A DNA stretch of 64,000 bases from Amulumruptor sp947039275 (GCA_947039275.1 CAMQYL010000005.1:49449-113448), one strand, 5' to 3'; counted from the stretch's first letter, positions 32,344 to 42,347 are shown. Numbers and translations: made by a program. The notes: generated from the sequence alone by a model not told the origin.

Positions 32344-33609
32344 TCATTCTTTGTTATTCCCGGCATACGACGATATGGCGTCAAGTATGTCGGCAGCCAC
32401 CTCATCTTTGGATTTGAGAGGATAAGACTCCTTATGTCCGTCAGCCGAGATGATGGTTACCTTGTTGGTTTCAGTGCCGAAGCCCGCGCCTGCATCCTTG
32501 AGAGAGTTGACTACTATCATGTCGAGGTTTTTGCGTCGGAGCTTCCCTGCGCCGTTGGCATCGGCATTGTCAGTTTCCAAAGCAAAGCCCACCAGTATCT
32601 GGTCAGCCCGCTTACGCGCACCCAGCGAGGCGGCTATATCTGGATTCTTAACCAATGCAATTGATGGCATATCGTCAGTCTCGCGTTTGATTTTATGGTC
32701 GACATATGTAGCCGGTGCATAGTCGGCTACGGCAGCACACATGACGGCAATGTCACAGTCATCAAACACGTTCTCGCATGCTGCAAGCATCTCACGTGCG
32801 CTTTCCACACGGACAATATCCACGGCGGGATTGTCCATCGACAGGCTCACCGGTCCGTTGACCAGTGTCACCTCCGCCCCGCGCCGTGCCGCTTCCCGCG
32901 CTATGGCATAGCCCATGCGTCCTGTGCTGTAATTGCCTATAAAGCGCACCGGGTCAATCTTCTCGTATGTAGGACCTGCAGTAATCAGAACGCGCTTGCC
33001 TTTTAGGCTCACATCAACTGATGACTCATCATGGCTGTGATAGAAAAAATCAGCAAGATATGCCACAATATTCTCTGGCTCCTCCATGCGGCCCTTGCCA
33101 ATGAGATGGCTTGCAAGTTCACCCTCAGCGGGCTCTATGATATGGTTGCCATATGAGCGGAGCATGGCGATATTACGTGTGGTCGACGGATGAGCCATCA
33201 TGTCAAGATCCATGGCTGGAGCTACGAACACCGGAGCTTTAGCAGACAGATATGTAGTGACAAGCATGTTATCGGCAATGCCGTTTGCCATCTTGCCGAT
33301 AGTCGATGCAGTAGCCGGGGCTATCACCATGGCATCAGCCCACAGACCGAGGTCGACGTGGCTGTGCCATTCACCGGTGTTGGCTGTAAAAAATTCCGTA
33401 ATCACCGGTTTTCCCGACAGTGTTGACAACGTCACAGGAGTGATGAACTCCCGACCGGCAGGGGTCATTATCACCTGCACCTCGGCACCCTGCTTGACCA
33501 GCAGGCGCACTAACGATGCAGACTTATATGCAGCGATGCCGCCGCATATGCCGAGGATGATATGCTTGCCTTGCAGAGGCGCATCAGAAGGATTGCCGAC
33601 AACAGACAT
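32344..33609 (-). CDS. coaBC: Phosphopantothenoylcysteine decarboxylase / phosphopantothenate-cysteine ligase
   Basis: The bifunctional enzyme makes 4'-phosphopantetheine for CoA in two steps. The CoaC half has the flavoprotein motif GICGGIAAYK, the active-site histidine in HVDLGLWAD, and the PATASTIGKMANGIADNML segment; the CoaB half has GPTYEKIDPVRFIGNYSTG and the KxKR motif (HKIKRE). I place the start at the ATG at 33609 (421 residues). An in-frame TTG at 33630 would overlap the dnaQ stop (TTGA) and add 7 residues; it cannot be ruled out. Confidence 0.92.
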   Translation of the reverse strand: MSVVGNPSDAPLQGKHIILGICGGIAAYKSASLVRLLVKQGAEVQVIMTPAGREFITPVTLSTLSGKPVITEFFTANTGEWHSHVDLGLWADAMVIAPATASTIGKMANGIADNMLVTTYLSAKAPVFVAPAMDLDMMAHPSTTRNIAMLRSYGNHIIEPAEGELASHLIGKGRMEEPENIVAYLADFFYHSHDESSVDVSLKGKRVLITAGPTYEKIDPVRFIGNYSTGRMGYAIAREAARRGAEVTLVNGPVSLSMDNPAVDIVRVESAREMLAACENVFDDCDIAVMCAAVADYAPATYVDHKIKRETDDMPSIALVKNPDIAASLGARKRADQILVGFALETDNADANGAGKLRRKNLDMIVVNSLKDAGAGFGTETNKVTIISADGHKESYPLKSKDEVAADILDAISSYAGNNKE

Positions 33610-33626
33610 GACTTTGATATGGGTTT

Positions 33627-34391
33627 TCAAGATTTGAGAGACAGCTTGATGCGGGTAAAGGCATCCTTGGTATTCTCCGAGAAATCACCTTGAAGAATCC
33701 AGCTGTAATAACCCGGATCCTTGCGGAGCACATCGGCAGCCACACAGCCCTTGTATTTACCGAAGTTGATGACCTCTCGCCCCTGCTCGTCATATATGAG
33801 ACGTCCCATGAGGTCGACACAGTGGTGGAAGCCCGAATACTCCGAGAGTTCCGCCATGTCGGTGGGCAGATCCCCATATCGGTCATACTGAGCCATCAGC
33901 ACCTCGTATGTGGCACGTGTATCGGCATTTGCCGAATGTGCATCGGTCAGATCCTTGCCGCAATAAAACTTGTAGGCTGCTATGAGATTACGGGGTTCGC
34001 GCTTGTGGAAGATGGTTTGCACATCGATGAAACAAGCCTTGGAGAAGTCGAATTTGATGCCCGCGCGACGCAACTCCTGATCGAGCATAGGCACATCAAA
34101 GCGGTTGCTGTTAAATCCGGCAATATCGCATCCGGTGAATATGTTGGCAAGGTCTTTGGCGACCTGCTTGAACGACGGACATGAAGCCACATCCTCGTCA
34201 TAGATGCCGTGGACTTTCGAAGCCTCCTCGGGGATGGGGATACCGGGATTGATACGCCGGGTCTTCTCTATCTCCTCCCCGTTGGGCATGACTTTTATTA
34301 GCGAAATCTCCACGATGCGGTCACTCATAAGGTTGATGCCCGTGGTCTCAAGGTCAAAAAATATGATAGGTTTCTTAAGTTGCAGTTTCAT
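33627..34391 (-). CDS. DnaQ-like 3'-5' exonuclease with C-terminal DUF3820
   Basis: The 254-residue protein has the DEDDh motifs: D13 and E15 in FFDLETTG, a second aspartate region in FNSNRFDVPML, and HSANADTRAT with the catalytic His-Asp pair. The last about 60 residues (VINFGKYKG...DPGYYSWILQGDF) form a DUF3820 tail. It is probably the polymerase III epsilon-type proofreading or a related exonuclease; the next upstream gene, dnaN 2 bp away, supports a replication role. Confidence 0.88.
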   Translation of the reverse strand: MKLQLKKPIIFFDLETTGINLMSDRIVEISLIKVMPNGEEIEKTRRINPGIPIPEEASKVHGIYDEDVASCPSFKQVAKDLANIFTGCDIAGFNSNRFDVPMLDQELRRAGIKFDFSKACFIDVQTIFHKREPRNLIAAYKFYCGKDLTDAHSANADTRATYEVLMAQYDRYGDLPTDMAELSEYSGFHHCVDLMGRLIYDEQGREVINFGKYKGCVAADVLRKDPGYYSWILQGDFSENTKDAFTRIKLSLKS

Positions 34392-34393
34392 TG

Positions 34394-35533
34394 TCAGTCT
34401 TGAAATTCGTTGACAGTCATCGGCATCAGAAGCATTATCAACTCCGTATCTTCATCATTTTCCACAGGCAGTATCAGTCCTGGACGGCTGGGGTCAGTGA
34501 GCTTGATAATGCCCTCATCACCATGGAGGATATTGAACATGTCAATCAGGAACTTGAAGCTGAAACCGATCAGAAGCGAGTCTCCGTCAAACTCACATGC
34601 CACTTCCTCATAGGCATTGCCGCAGGTACCGCTGTCGTCGGTGCGCATCTTGATAGACGATTGTGATATCTTGAACTTCACCAGACCCTGACCACCGCTG
34701 AATACCGATACACGGCGCAACGCACGGATAAACTCCTCGCGGTCAACGAGCACGGTGTACGATGGATTCTGCGGGATGGCACGATTGTAATCGGGGAATC
34801 TGCCTTTGAGCAGGCTGCAAGTGAAGCAGAACTCAGAGCTTTCGAACACGATGCACTTCTCATAAAGGTTGACCTTGACATTGCCATCACGTGTAAACAC
34901 ATTCTTGAGCACGTTGCAAGGCTTGGAGGGGAGTATAAACGATGTCTCGTATCCTGTCTTGAGAGCACGGTCAACGAACTTGACAAGCTGCTTGGTGTCC
35001 GATGCCACGAATGTGATATCCTCGGGATGGATGTCCCAGAACACACCGGCAAGCTGTGGACGGAGATCATCGTGGCTGGCAGCGAATATAGTGTTGTCTA
35101 TGCCTCGCAGTATATTGGAAGCCGGAAGTTCAAACGAAGCCACTTCTGAGTCGTTGACTGTGGCAGCCTCGGGGTCATAGGGATATTCCGAGCCGTTGAT
35201 TGCCATGAGATTGAATGTACCCGACGAGTATATGATCTCCACAGCGAGATTCTCGTCATTGATCACGAACTGTATCCCCTGGTCGGGAAGCTCTTTGAGC
35301 AACTCGATGATGCGGGCGGCATCAATGCAGAATTTGCCACCGCCTTCGGCATCCATCACATCGATGCGCGCCACAAGGGTGTTCTCCATATCGCATGCCA
35401 CCACTTGCAACTTGTCTCCTTCAAGATAGAAGAGAAAGTTGTTAAGGATGGTCATGGCATTCTTGGAATTGATTACCTTGTTGACTGCCGATACAAACGA
35501 GTAGAGCGACTTGCTTGGTACATTAAATTTCAT
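34394..35533 (-). CDS. dnaN: DNA polymerase III beta subunit (sliding clamp)
   Basis: The 379-residue protein has the three-domain clamp pattern (KSLYSFVSAVNKVINSKNAMTILNNFLF; SFELPASNILRGIDNTIFAAS; LVDREEFIRALRRVSVFS) and ends in MPMTVNEF, the counterpart of the usual MPMRL strand. It tethers the replicative polymerase to DNA. It heads a seven-gene minus-strand run (dnaN, dnaQ, coaBC, DUF4835, recN, rlmB, aguB) with gaps of 2-25 bp and two ATGA overlaps, driven by the promoter at 35608-35638. Confidence 0.96.
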   Translation of the reverse strand: MKFNVPSKSLYSFVSAVNKVINSKNAMTILNNFLFYLEGDKLQVVACDMENTLVARIDVMDAEGGGKFCIDAARIIELLKELPDQGIQFVINDENLAVEIIYSSGTFNLMAINGSEYPYDPEAATVNDSEVASFELPASNILRGIDNTIFAASHDDLRPQLAGVFWDIHPEDITFVASDTKQLVKFVDRALKTGYETSFILPSKPCNVLKNVFTRDGNVKVNLYEKCIVFESSEFCFTCSLLKGRFPDYNRAIPQNPSYTVLVDREEFIRALRRVSVFSGGQGLVKFKISQSSIKMRTDDSGTCGNAYEEVACEFDGDSLLIGFSFKFLIDMFNILHGDEGIIKLTDPSRPGLILPVENDEDTELIMLLMPMTVNEFQD

Positions 35534-35607
35534 ATGATTAAGTATTTGTATTTCAATATGGTATAAGAATCACCACGAGGCAACGGAAGCCTATATGTCA
35601 GAATATA

Positions 35608-35638
35608 CAAATTTAGTCATTTTCTACAAAACGGCAAA
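35608..35638 (-). promoter_or_regulatory. Promoter of the dnaN operon
   Basis: On the minus strand TTTG (35638-35635), a 19-bp spacer and TAAATTTG (35615-35608) match the Bacteroidetes consensus exactly. The leader to dnaN is about 70 nt. Confidence 0.8.
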
Positions 35639-35697
35639 GACAGTGCCATAGTCACAAATATAAATCTTATAAGACTTATAAACAAAGCCTGATATGA

Positions 35698-35735
35698 ACA
35701 AACGAAAACTGCCCCGCTCTTTGAGAGCGGGGCAG
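35698..35735 (-). terminator. Terminator of the OmpA-like gene
   Basis: An 11-bp perfect stem, CTGCCCCGCTC (35709-35719) with GAGCGGGGCAG (35725-35735), has a 5-nt loop. Read on the minus strand it is followed by TTTTCGTTTGTT, a typical intrinsic terminator placed 26 bp after the stop. Confidence 0.85.
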
Positions 35736-35760
35736 CGTAGGTTAGAGATTCCTAATGGGA

Positions 35761-36969
35761 TTAGTCTTCGATTGTGCAGATAGAAACACGGTTCCAAGAG
35801 TCCTCGGTGAACATGTGACCTATGCCTTCGCCTTCAGCAGTGATGCGGTCGGCAGAGATCTTGTACTTGTTGATGAGGGCCTTCTTTACAGACTCAGCGC
35901 GGTTAGCAGCCAGCTTCTGGTTGAATTCGAGGTTTCCTTCGGGAGAAGCATAACCCTTGATGACAACCTTTGAACCCTTGTGATTCTTGAGGTAAGAAGC
36001 GATCATTTCTACGTTAGGCATCTGGTCAGCTGTGATGACGTGAGATGACTTCTTGAAGAATACGTAGCGGACGCTGTTGAGGTTGTTGTTGACTTCCTTA
36101 ACCACCTGTGCGGGACGGTTCTTGCAAGCCTCGAGTTCAGAAGCGAGGGCAGCAACCTCAGCCTGAGAAGCGGCGAGAGATACGCCACATGCATCGAGAG
36201 CTGCGCGGAGGTCATTGATCTGAGCGTTGAGAGCGTCGATCTCAGCCTGATTCTTGGTGTCAACACACTTGAAGCCAGGACCGAAGTTGTAGGTAACACC
36301 TACAGCAGCGTTGAAAGTAGCCTGGTGAACGTTGTAAGCCACGTTAGTACCCTCTACATTAAGAGGAGTGTTGGGAGTACCAGTCATGTTGAAAGCGATA
36401 GAAGGCTTGAACGCGATGGTAACGTGGTTAGAAACGTTGAAGTTGAGGTTGAAACCTACCTTAGTCATGAAGTAGTTGTAGTCACTGTTGGCTTTGGGGT
36501 CAGTGAGAGAACCTACAGCATAGTAGGGAGACACACCCTTGTTCCAGTATTCGTGACCCCAACCTGCACCTGCGAGGAGCTCTACTTCGAAGAAGCGGCC
36601 ACCGCACTTGTAACCGCAGAAGAGGTTAGAAAGGTTCACTGTACCGAAAGCGCCAACATAGCTCTGATCGAAAGCTGTGGTGCTGCGGCCATTGTTGTCA
36701 GACACGAAGCTGGGGTTCCAAGAAGAGGTGTTGAAAGCACCGTTAGCCTCAAAACCGAAGCCGAATGTGGGAGATACCTGCTTGCTGAGGTGGATACCTA
36801 CAGTTCCGCGCATAGATCCCCAGAATGCATGGCCTACCATGGGAGTTGTGACACCACCATCGATACCAAGAGACCAGTTCTGGCCGAAATTCGAGTACTC
36901 AAGCGCTTGCTGAGCCTGTGCTGAGAGCATGCCGAGAGCAGCTGCAGCGACGAGAAGAATCTTTTTCAT
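35761..36969 (-). CDS. OmpA-like outer-membrane porin with peptidoglycan-binding domain
   Basis: The 402-residue protein has a signal peptide (ILLVAAAALGMLSAQAQ), an N-terminal beta-barrel (residues about 25-245), a short coiled-coil linker (EIDALNAQINDLRAAL...AEVAALASELEACK) and a C-terminal OmpA domain with VVIKGYASPEGNLEFNQKLAANRAESVKKAL, which contacts peptidoglycan. It probably ties the outer membrane to the wall and is abundant: promoter and terminator are both near-perfect and codon use is strongly biased. Confidence 0.93.
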   Translation of the reverse strand: MKKILLVAAAALGMLSAQAQQALEYSNFGQNWSLGIDGGVTTPMVGHAFWGSMRGTVGIHLSKQVSPTFGFGFEANGAFNTSSWNPSFVSDNNGRSTTAFDQSYVGAFGTVNLSNLFCGYKCGGRFFEVELLAGAGWGHEYWNKGVSPYYAVGSLTDPKANSDYNYFMTKVGFNLNFNVSNHVTIAFKPSIAFNMTGTPNTPLNVEGTNVAYNVHQATFNAAVGVTYNFGPGFKCVDTKNQAEIDALNAQINDLRAALDACGVSLAASQAEVAALASELEACKNRPAQVVKEVNNNLNSVRYVFFKKSSHVITADQMPNVEMIASYLKNHKGSKVVIKGYASPEGNLEFNQKLAANRAESVKKALINKYKISADRITAEGEGIGHMFTEDSWNRVSICTIED

Positions 36970-36999
36970 CTTTAGTGTAATTAACGTTGATTATCGGCA

Positions 37000-37030
37000 C
37001 AAAGATACGAATATTGTGCACAACAGCAAA
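37000..37030 (-). promoter_or_regulatory. Promoter of the OmpA-like gene
   Basis: On the minus strand TTTG (37030-37027), 19 bp, TATCTTTG (37007-37000). It fits the consensus exactly. The 332-bp gap 36970-37301 otherwise holds AT-rich DNA and the divergent parB promoter. Confidence 0.8.
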
Positions 37031-37233
37031 CTAATTGTTTAATTTTTTAAATTTATTTTAATAACAGTCGTTTAACATTCTTTTGCTTTGTGATAGCTAC
37101 AATACTAACGCAGACAGTTTGCAAAAGGTTTAAAAAGGTGAAAAAATTTTTATCTGACATGACACTTAAGACCTCAGACCGCATTGGGAAGATATCTCCC
37201 ATATATAATTAAGGTGAAAATGAGCCTCACACC

Positions 37234-37264
37234 CTTGCTGTGAGTAGAAAAATGACTACTTTTG
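37234..37264 (+). promoter_or_regulatory. Promoter of parB
   Basis: TACTTTTG at 37257-37264 matches TAnnTTTG, and CTTG at 37234-37237 lies 19 bp upstream. A small inverted repeat CTCAC/GTGAG overlaps the upstream half. Confidence 0.65.
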
Positions 37265-37301
37265 CATCATAAATACAATCAACAAAAAAACTTCAACAGA
37301 T

Positions 37302-38183
37302 TTGGCTACAGAAAAACGCAGAGCCCTCGGGCGAGGCCTCGACTCACTTATATCCATGGACGACGTGCCCGCAGCCGGCACATCTGCCATCAACGACATA
37401 GACCTCTCCCTCATCACCCCCAACCCCGACCAGCCACGCAGGGACTTCGATGAAGAATCAATTGCCGAGCTGGCAGCTTCAATCCGCGAACTGGGCATCA
37501 TACAACCGCTCTCCCTGCGCAAGACGGGACCGAATGCTTACCAGATCATAGCCGGCGAACGCCGCTACCGGGCGGCACGGCTTGCCGGGCTTCAGAAAGT
37601 GCCAGCCTATATCCGCACCGTGTCAGATACCGAACTGACCGAGATGGCTCTAATCGAGAACATACAGCGCGAGGACCTCAATCCTATAGAAATCGCCCTG
37701 ACGCTGAGGAAGCTGATAGACCAGTATAAGCTCACCCAGGAGCGGCTGAGCGAGCGCATAGGCATGAAGCGCACTACCATAGCCAACTTCATGCGCCTTA
37801 TCAACCTCCCCGCCGAAGTCCAGCTCGGTCTTCGCGACAAGAAAATCGATGTAGGGCATGCCCGCGCCCTGCTCTCTGTGCCGACTCCTGCCGATCTGCT
37901 GGCTCTCTACAAACGCATCCTCAAGGAAGACCTGTCTGTAAGAAAAGTCGAAGCCATAGCCAAAGAACTGCAAAACGGCACCCCAATGAAGAAGGACAAA
38001 GAAGCAGCCCCTGCCAACCACGACTTCGACATACTGCGCGACCATCTGTCAGCCCGTTTCAAGACACCGGTGCAGTTCACCATGGACCGACGCGGCCGCG
38101 GACGCATCACCATCCCGTTTAACAACGAAGAAGAGCTTGAGAGGCTGATGGCAAACATAGACCGCATCGGCGAAGATGCTTAG
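37302..38183 (+). CDS. parB: Chromosome-partitioning protein ParB
   Basis: The 293-residue protein has the N-terminal start (M)ATEKRRALGRGLDSLI, the CTP-binding GERRYRAARL (85-94), the ENIQREDLNPIE motif and a helix-turn-helix (LTQERLSERIGMKRTTIANFMRLINLP). It binds parS sites and slides as a CTP-dependent clamp. Translation appears to begin at TTG (37302), since the conserved N-terminus starts there and no in-frame ATG is near. I saw no perfect parS site in the window. Unusually for many bacteria, parB precedes parA, with a 126-bp gap. Confidence 0.94.
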   Translation: MATEKRRALGRGLDSLISMDDVPAAGTSAINDIDLSLITPNPDQPRRDFDEESIAELAASIRELGIIQPLSLRKTGPNAYQIIAGERRYRAARLAGLQKVPAYIRTVSDTELTEMALIENIQREDLNPIEIALTLRKLIDQYKLTQERLSERIGMKRTTIANFMRLINLPAEVQLGLRDKKIDVGHARALLSVPTPADLLALYKRILKEDLSVRKVEAIAKELQNGTPMKKDKEAAPANHDFDILRDHLSARFKTPVQFTMDRRGRGRITIPFNNEEELERLMANIDRIGEDA

Positions 38184-38309
38184 AGACAGTGTGATACAGG
38201 CTCACAAAAAGTTATCTACATTTACAGACGAATTTTGAGCCATCAGCGCATACGAACGGACGATATTTGATTACTTTGCATCGCAAATCTCCTTAACATA
38301 CAATATTAA

Positions 38310-39080
38310 ATGGGTAAAATCATTGCGATAGCCAACCAGAAAGGCGGTGTGGGCAAGACTACCACCACCATCAACCTTGCGGCATCACTTGCCAACGAGG
38401 GGAAAAAAGTGCTCATCATCGATGCCGACCCACAGGCAAACGCCACTTCGGGATACGGCATAGACCCGCGCTCGATGACATCGTCCATCTATGAATGCTT
38501 AGTGGACCAATACCCTCTCATGGGCAGCCAAGTCACCACATGCGTGGACGGACTTGACCTCGTAGGGTCACGCATCGACCTTGCCGGAGCCGAAGTGGAA
38601 CTGATAGACAAGCCCGACCGCGAGACGGTCATGCGCCGCTTGCTCGCCCCTGCCCATGATGCCTATGATTACATACTGATCGACTGCTCGCCATCGCTGG
38701 GGCTCATCACAGTCAATGCCCTGACGGCTGCAGACTCAGTGATCATCCCCGTGCAAGCCGAATATTTCGCTTTGGAAGGCATCACCAAGCTTCTCAACAC
38801 CATCCGCATCATAAAGTCAAAGCTCAACCCTTCGCTTGAAATCGAAGGATTCCTTCTGACGATGTATGATGCACGACTGCGCTTAGCCAACCAGATCTAC
38901 GAGGAACTGAAAGGACACTTCGCCGACATGGTGTTTGACACCGTAATCCCCCGCAACATACGCCTGAGCGAAGCCCCTTCGCACGGGCTCCCCGCCCTGC
39001 TCTATGACCCTGCCAGTCGCGGAGCCACAAGCCACATCCAGCTCGCCAAGGAAATCATCGCCAAACACGGCGCACAATAG
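38310..39080 (+). CDS. parA: Chromosome-partitioning ATPase ParA (Soj)
   Basis: The 256-residue deviant-Walker ATPase has KGGVGKT (11-17), IIDADPQANAT and DYILIDCSPSLGLITVNAL. With ParB it segregates the replicated origin region. The stop codon TAG overlaps the lead-in of the family A repeat, so the repeat forms the 3' end of this transcript. Confidence 0.95.
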   Translation: MGKIIAIANQKGGVGKTTTTINLAASLANEGKKVLIIDADPQANATSGYGIDPRSMTSSIYECLVDQYPLMGSQVTTCVDGLDLVGSRIDLAGAEVELIDKPDRETVMRRLLAPAHDAYDYILIDCSPSLGLITVNALTAADSVIIPVQAEYFALEGITKLLNTIRIIKSKLNPSLEIEGFLLTMYDARLRLANQIYEELKGHFADMVFDTVIPRNIRLSEAPSHGLPALLYDPASRGATSHIQLAKEIIAKHGAQ

Positions 39081-39390
39081 GGACAGGGCACAATGCTGTT
39101 AAGTTAAGCAGAGATGATACAATATCGACCCCAGCGGGGTCGCATATATTAGGCATGGGTCATACAAGCCTTGGGCTTGTATGACCCATGTTATTGTCAC
39201 GCCACCGATTTCCGCCGCTGTAGGTGGCGCACTGCTCTGCCTGGGTTGTGTGCCTCCTATGGAGGCATTGATTGGATCAAGATGGTGTCACCATGGTCAT
39301 ACAAGCCTACTGGCTTGTATGACCATGGCCTAACATGTTGACCTCCGCCGGAGGTCTTGAATACAAGAGCCACCAACATTTAAGCGGATT
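39079..39390 (+). repeat. Family A six-hairpin intergenic element, copy 2
   Basis: The lead-in begins in the parA stop codon (AGGGACAGGGCA), then CAATGCTGTT at 39091. All six hairpins are present; the second is a perfect 17-bp stem with a 3-nt loop and the fifth a perfect 17-bp stem with a 4-nt loop. Compared with copies 1 and 3, several stem positions differ on both strands so that pairing is kept. The rest of 39391-39581 has AT-rich sequence and no recognisable gene. Confidence 0.9.
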
Positions 39391-39581
39391 ACGATATATA
39401 GCCGCAGTCCCCTATTGAAAAAATATTTTTTCACAGCTGATTAAACCTTTTGACTAAACTTGTGTCAATAATGATGTTATTTTGATTGAAAAGCCATCAA
39501 CGGCAAGTCATCACCGCCTTATTATTCCTGATCATCCGACACCAAATGACCAAGCCAACTCGACCCAAAAGGAATGCCGCC

Positions 39582-42347
39582 ATGCGTCTGTTGCCTCTGT
39601 CGCTTCCTTTCGCGCTGCTGACACTTAGCGCATACGGAGCCGACATAACCGGATCGGTAACCGACAAGCAGGGCGAACCTGTCATCAACGCCACTCTGCG
39701 CCTGCTGCGCCCTGACAGCACATTCATACGCGGCAAAGTGACCGATTTCGACGGCAAGTTTTCGTTTGCCGACGTCAATCCCGGCAAATATATCATCCAA
39801 GCCGACTATACTGGATTTGCACCCTATGACACGGATGTGCAGATTGACTCGGCGTCACAACACATCGACCTCGGCATTCTCAGCCTCTCTGAGAAGTCGC
39901 TGATGCTCAGCCAAGTGGAGGTCGTGGCTGTCAAAACACAAGTCAAAGTCAAGGGTGACACCGTCGAGTACAATGCCGACAGCTACCAGACACGCCCCAA
40001 CGCCGTGGTCGAAGACCTTATCAAGCGTCTGCCGGGAGTGGAAGTCAGCTCCGATGGCAAAATCACCGCCCACGGACGCGAAGTGACCAAGATATTGCTT
40101 GACGGCAAAGAGTTTTTTGGAGACGACCCAACAGTGGCATCAAAGAACCTGCCCGTCGACATCGTAGACAAGCTACAGATCGTAGAGCGCAAGAGTGACC
40201 AGGCACGGCTCACAGGTGTGGATGACGGCGAAGACGAGACCGTCATCAATCTAAGCATCAAGAAAGGGAAGAACAACGGATGGACAGGCAACGTAGAAGG
40301 CGGTTACGGCACCGACAGCCGATACAAAGGAGCTTTCACAGTCAACCGGTTCTGGGACGGCAACCAATTTACCATCCTCGGCAACGCCAACAACATCAAT
40401 GACATAGGATTTAACGACGGCGGTGCGCGATGGCGCCGTCGCAGCGATGACAACGGCATCTCAGAGTCACAGAGCCTCGGATTCAACTTCAATGTCGGCA
40501 ACAAGGAGATATTACGCGTGGGCGGCAACGTATTCTACAGCCACGCCGACCGCAACTCCACAGAATTTACCGACCGCCAGTATCTGACCGACGGAGGCGT
40601 CAGCGCGGCACGGATAGGAAGCCGCAACCACGACAACACCCACAATTTCCGCGCAGATTTCCGCATACTCTGGAAGCCTGACAGCCTCAACACCCTTGAG
40701 GTGCGCCCGCGCATCAACTATGGGCGTCAGAAATCAGCAGTCATGGATTCGACACTCAACCTCGGTGATGCTTTAGCACCTCTGAGCCGCAACTTCAACG
40801 ATAACACCGAGCGCAACAACAACTTTGAGGCAGGAGCCCGCGTGATATATTCGCACTCATTCGCCTCCAAGCGCGGACGTTCGCTCTCGGTGACGGCAAA
40901 TATCAACCACTCAAACCAGCAAAGCCACAGCGACGACTACTCGCTGACACGCCTGTTTCTGGAGGAGGCAGCCTCAGCCACAGGTATCGACGAGGATGAG
41001 ACATCGGACCAGCTCGGCAACGACCACGAGTGGAGCGACCGTCTGTCGGGACGCATCACATGGACCGAGCCTATAGGGCGCAAAGGCAACTTCCTGACTG
41101 CAGCCTACCAGGCTGAGTACCGATGGAACAACGCTGACCGACTGACTGATGTACTTGATACAGAGACGGGCATTTACTATCCGTCTGACAAGCTTAGCAA
41201 CCGCTTCCGCAACAACTATTTCAATCAAGACATACGTCTCGGCTTCAAACGTATCACTACGAAATACAACATAGATGCCGGAATCTCCCTCGTACCCCAG
41301 AGCAGCACGAGCATCAACCTGCTTGACGATGCCCGCAGCATTCCCACCCGCCATGTGCTCAACGTGGCCCCTTATCTGCGCTACCGCCACAACTGGAGCA
41401 AGACACGGTCACTGCGCGTCAATTACTTCGGCAGATCCTCGCAGCCGTCACTGACACAGCTGCAGCCCGTAGCCGACGAGAGCGACCCCATGAACGTAAT
41501 CGTGGGTAATCCGACCCTTGACCCTTCGTTTACCCACGGCATGCGCATGCGTTTCCAGGACTACAACGCCGAGGCCCAGCGGTCCATTCTCGTGATGCTC
41601 ATGGGCAATGTGGTGCAGAACAGCGTAGTTTCACGGACTACCTTCGACGATGTGACAGGAGCGCGGCTCACGACCTATGAAAACGTCAACGGAGTATGGA
41701 ACCTACGCCTGATGAACATGCTCTCGCAGCCACTCGGAGCCTCCAAACTATGGCTGATGACAAGCCACGTCATGCTCAGCTACGACCGACAGATAGGCTT
41801 CAACAACGGTCTGCGCAACGGTAGCGGAACGCTGCGCCTCAACATTTCGCCCTCTATAGCATGGCGGCCAAAGGACATAGACCTTGAGCTCCGCCCCCGC
41901 TATTCGCTGCAACACACCACTAACTCCCTCCCTACCGTGGGCAACATGACCGTGCACACCTATGGAGCCAACTTCAACGCCTCGTGGTACACCCCTTGGG
42001 GCATCGTGCTCAACAGCGAACTGTCATATGAAGGCACCAAGGGCTACACCTCCGGCTTTGACGAAAACACATGGATGTGGAACGCCTCGATAGGCTACCA
42101 GTTCCTCCGCAACAAAGCCGCGACACTTACCCTCAAGGGCTACGACATACTCGGGCAGCGCAGCAACGTGCAGCGCAATGTCACCGCCAACTATATCGAC
42201 GATAGTCGTTTCAACACCCTGACCCGCTACGTCATGGTGACATTTGCCTACACCTTCAACAGTTTCGGCAAAGGCAACGAGCCGAAAGTCGACAATGACT
42301 TGCGCCGTGGGCCGATGGGACCGCCACCAGGTCATGGCCGGCCGTGA
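39582..42347 (+). CDS. Outer-membrane beta-barrel protein with carboxypeptidase-regulatory-like N-domain
   Basis: The 921-residue protein, annotated from the ATG at 39582 because it opens a signal peptide (MRLLPLSLPFALLTLSAYGA), could also start at the ATG at 39546. It has a CarboxypepD_reg-like domain (ITGSVTDKQGEPVINATLRLL), a plug-like region (VVEDLIKRLPGVEVSSDGKITAHG; ILLDGKEFFGDDPTVASKNLP) and a long barrel (OMP_b-brl_3 type). It resembles TonB-dependent receptors but no TonB box is obvious and no SusD partner is next to it. The substrate is unknown. The C-terminus ends in a Gly/Pro-rich tail (GPMGPPPGHGRP). Confidence 0.8.
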   Translation: MRLLPLSLPFALLTLSAYGADITGSVTDKQGEPVINATLRLLRPDSTFIRGKVTDFDGKFSFADVNPGKYIIQADYTGFAPYDTDVQIDSASQHIDLGILSLSEKSLMLSQVEVVAVKTQVKVKGDTVEYNADSYQTRPNAVVEDLIKRLPGVEVSSDGKITAHGREVTKILLDGKEFFGDDPTVASKNLPVDIVDKLQIVERKSDQARLTGVDDGEDETVINLSIKKGKNNGWTGNVEGGYGTDSRYKGAFTVNRFWDGNQFTILGNANNINDIGFNDGGARWRRRSDDNGISESQSLGFNFNVGNKEILRVGGNVFYSHADRNSTEFTDRQYLTDGGVSAARIGSRNHDNTHNFRADFRILWKPDSLNTLEVRPRINYGRQKSAVMDSTLNLGDALAPLSRNFNDNTERNNNFEAGARVIYSHSFASKRGRSLSVTANINHSNQQSHSDDYSLTRLFLEEAASATGIDEDETSDQLGNDHEWSDRLSGRITWTEPIGRKGNFLTAAYQAEYRWNNADRLTDVLDTETGIYYPSDKLSNRFRNNYFNQDIRLGFKRITTKYNIDAGISLVPQSSTSINLLDDARSIPTRHVLNVAPYLRYRHNWSKTRSLRVNYFGRSSQPSLTQLQPVADESDPMNVIVGNPTLDPSFTHGMRMRFQDYNAEAQRSILVMLMGNVVQNSVVSRTTFDDVTGARLTTYENVNGVWNLRLMNMLSQPLGASKLWLMTSHVMLSYDRQIGFNNGLRNGSGTLRLNISPSIAWRPKDIDLELRPRYSLQHTTNSLPTVGNMTVHTYGANFNASWYTPWGIVLNSELSYEGTKGYTSGFDENTWMWNASIGYQFLRNKAATLTLKGYDILGQRSNVQRNVTANYIDDSRFNTLTRYVMVTFAYTFNSFGKGNEPKVDNDLRRGPMGPPPGHGRP

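Noticed and set aside
39486..39581. Longer start (TTG at 39486) for the beta-barrel protein
   Set aside because: The added residues are not a signal peptide and the start codon is weak; the ATG at 39582 opens a good signal peptide.
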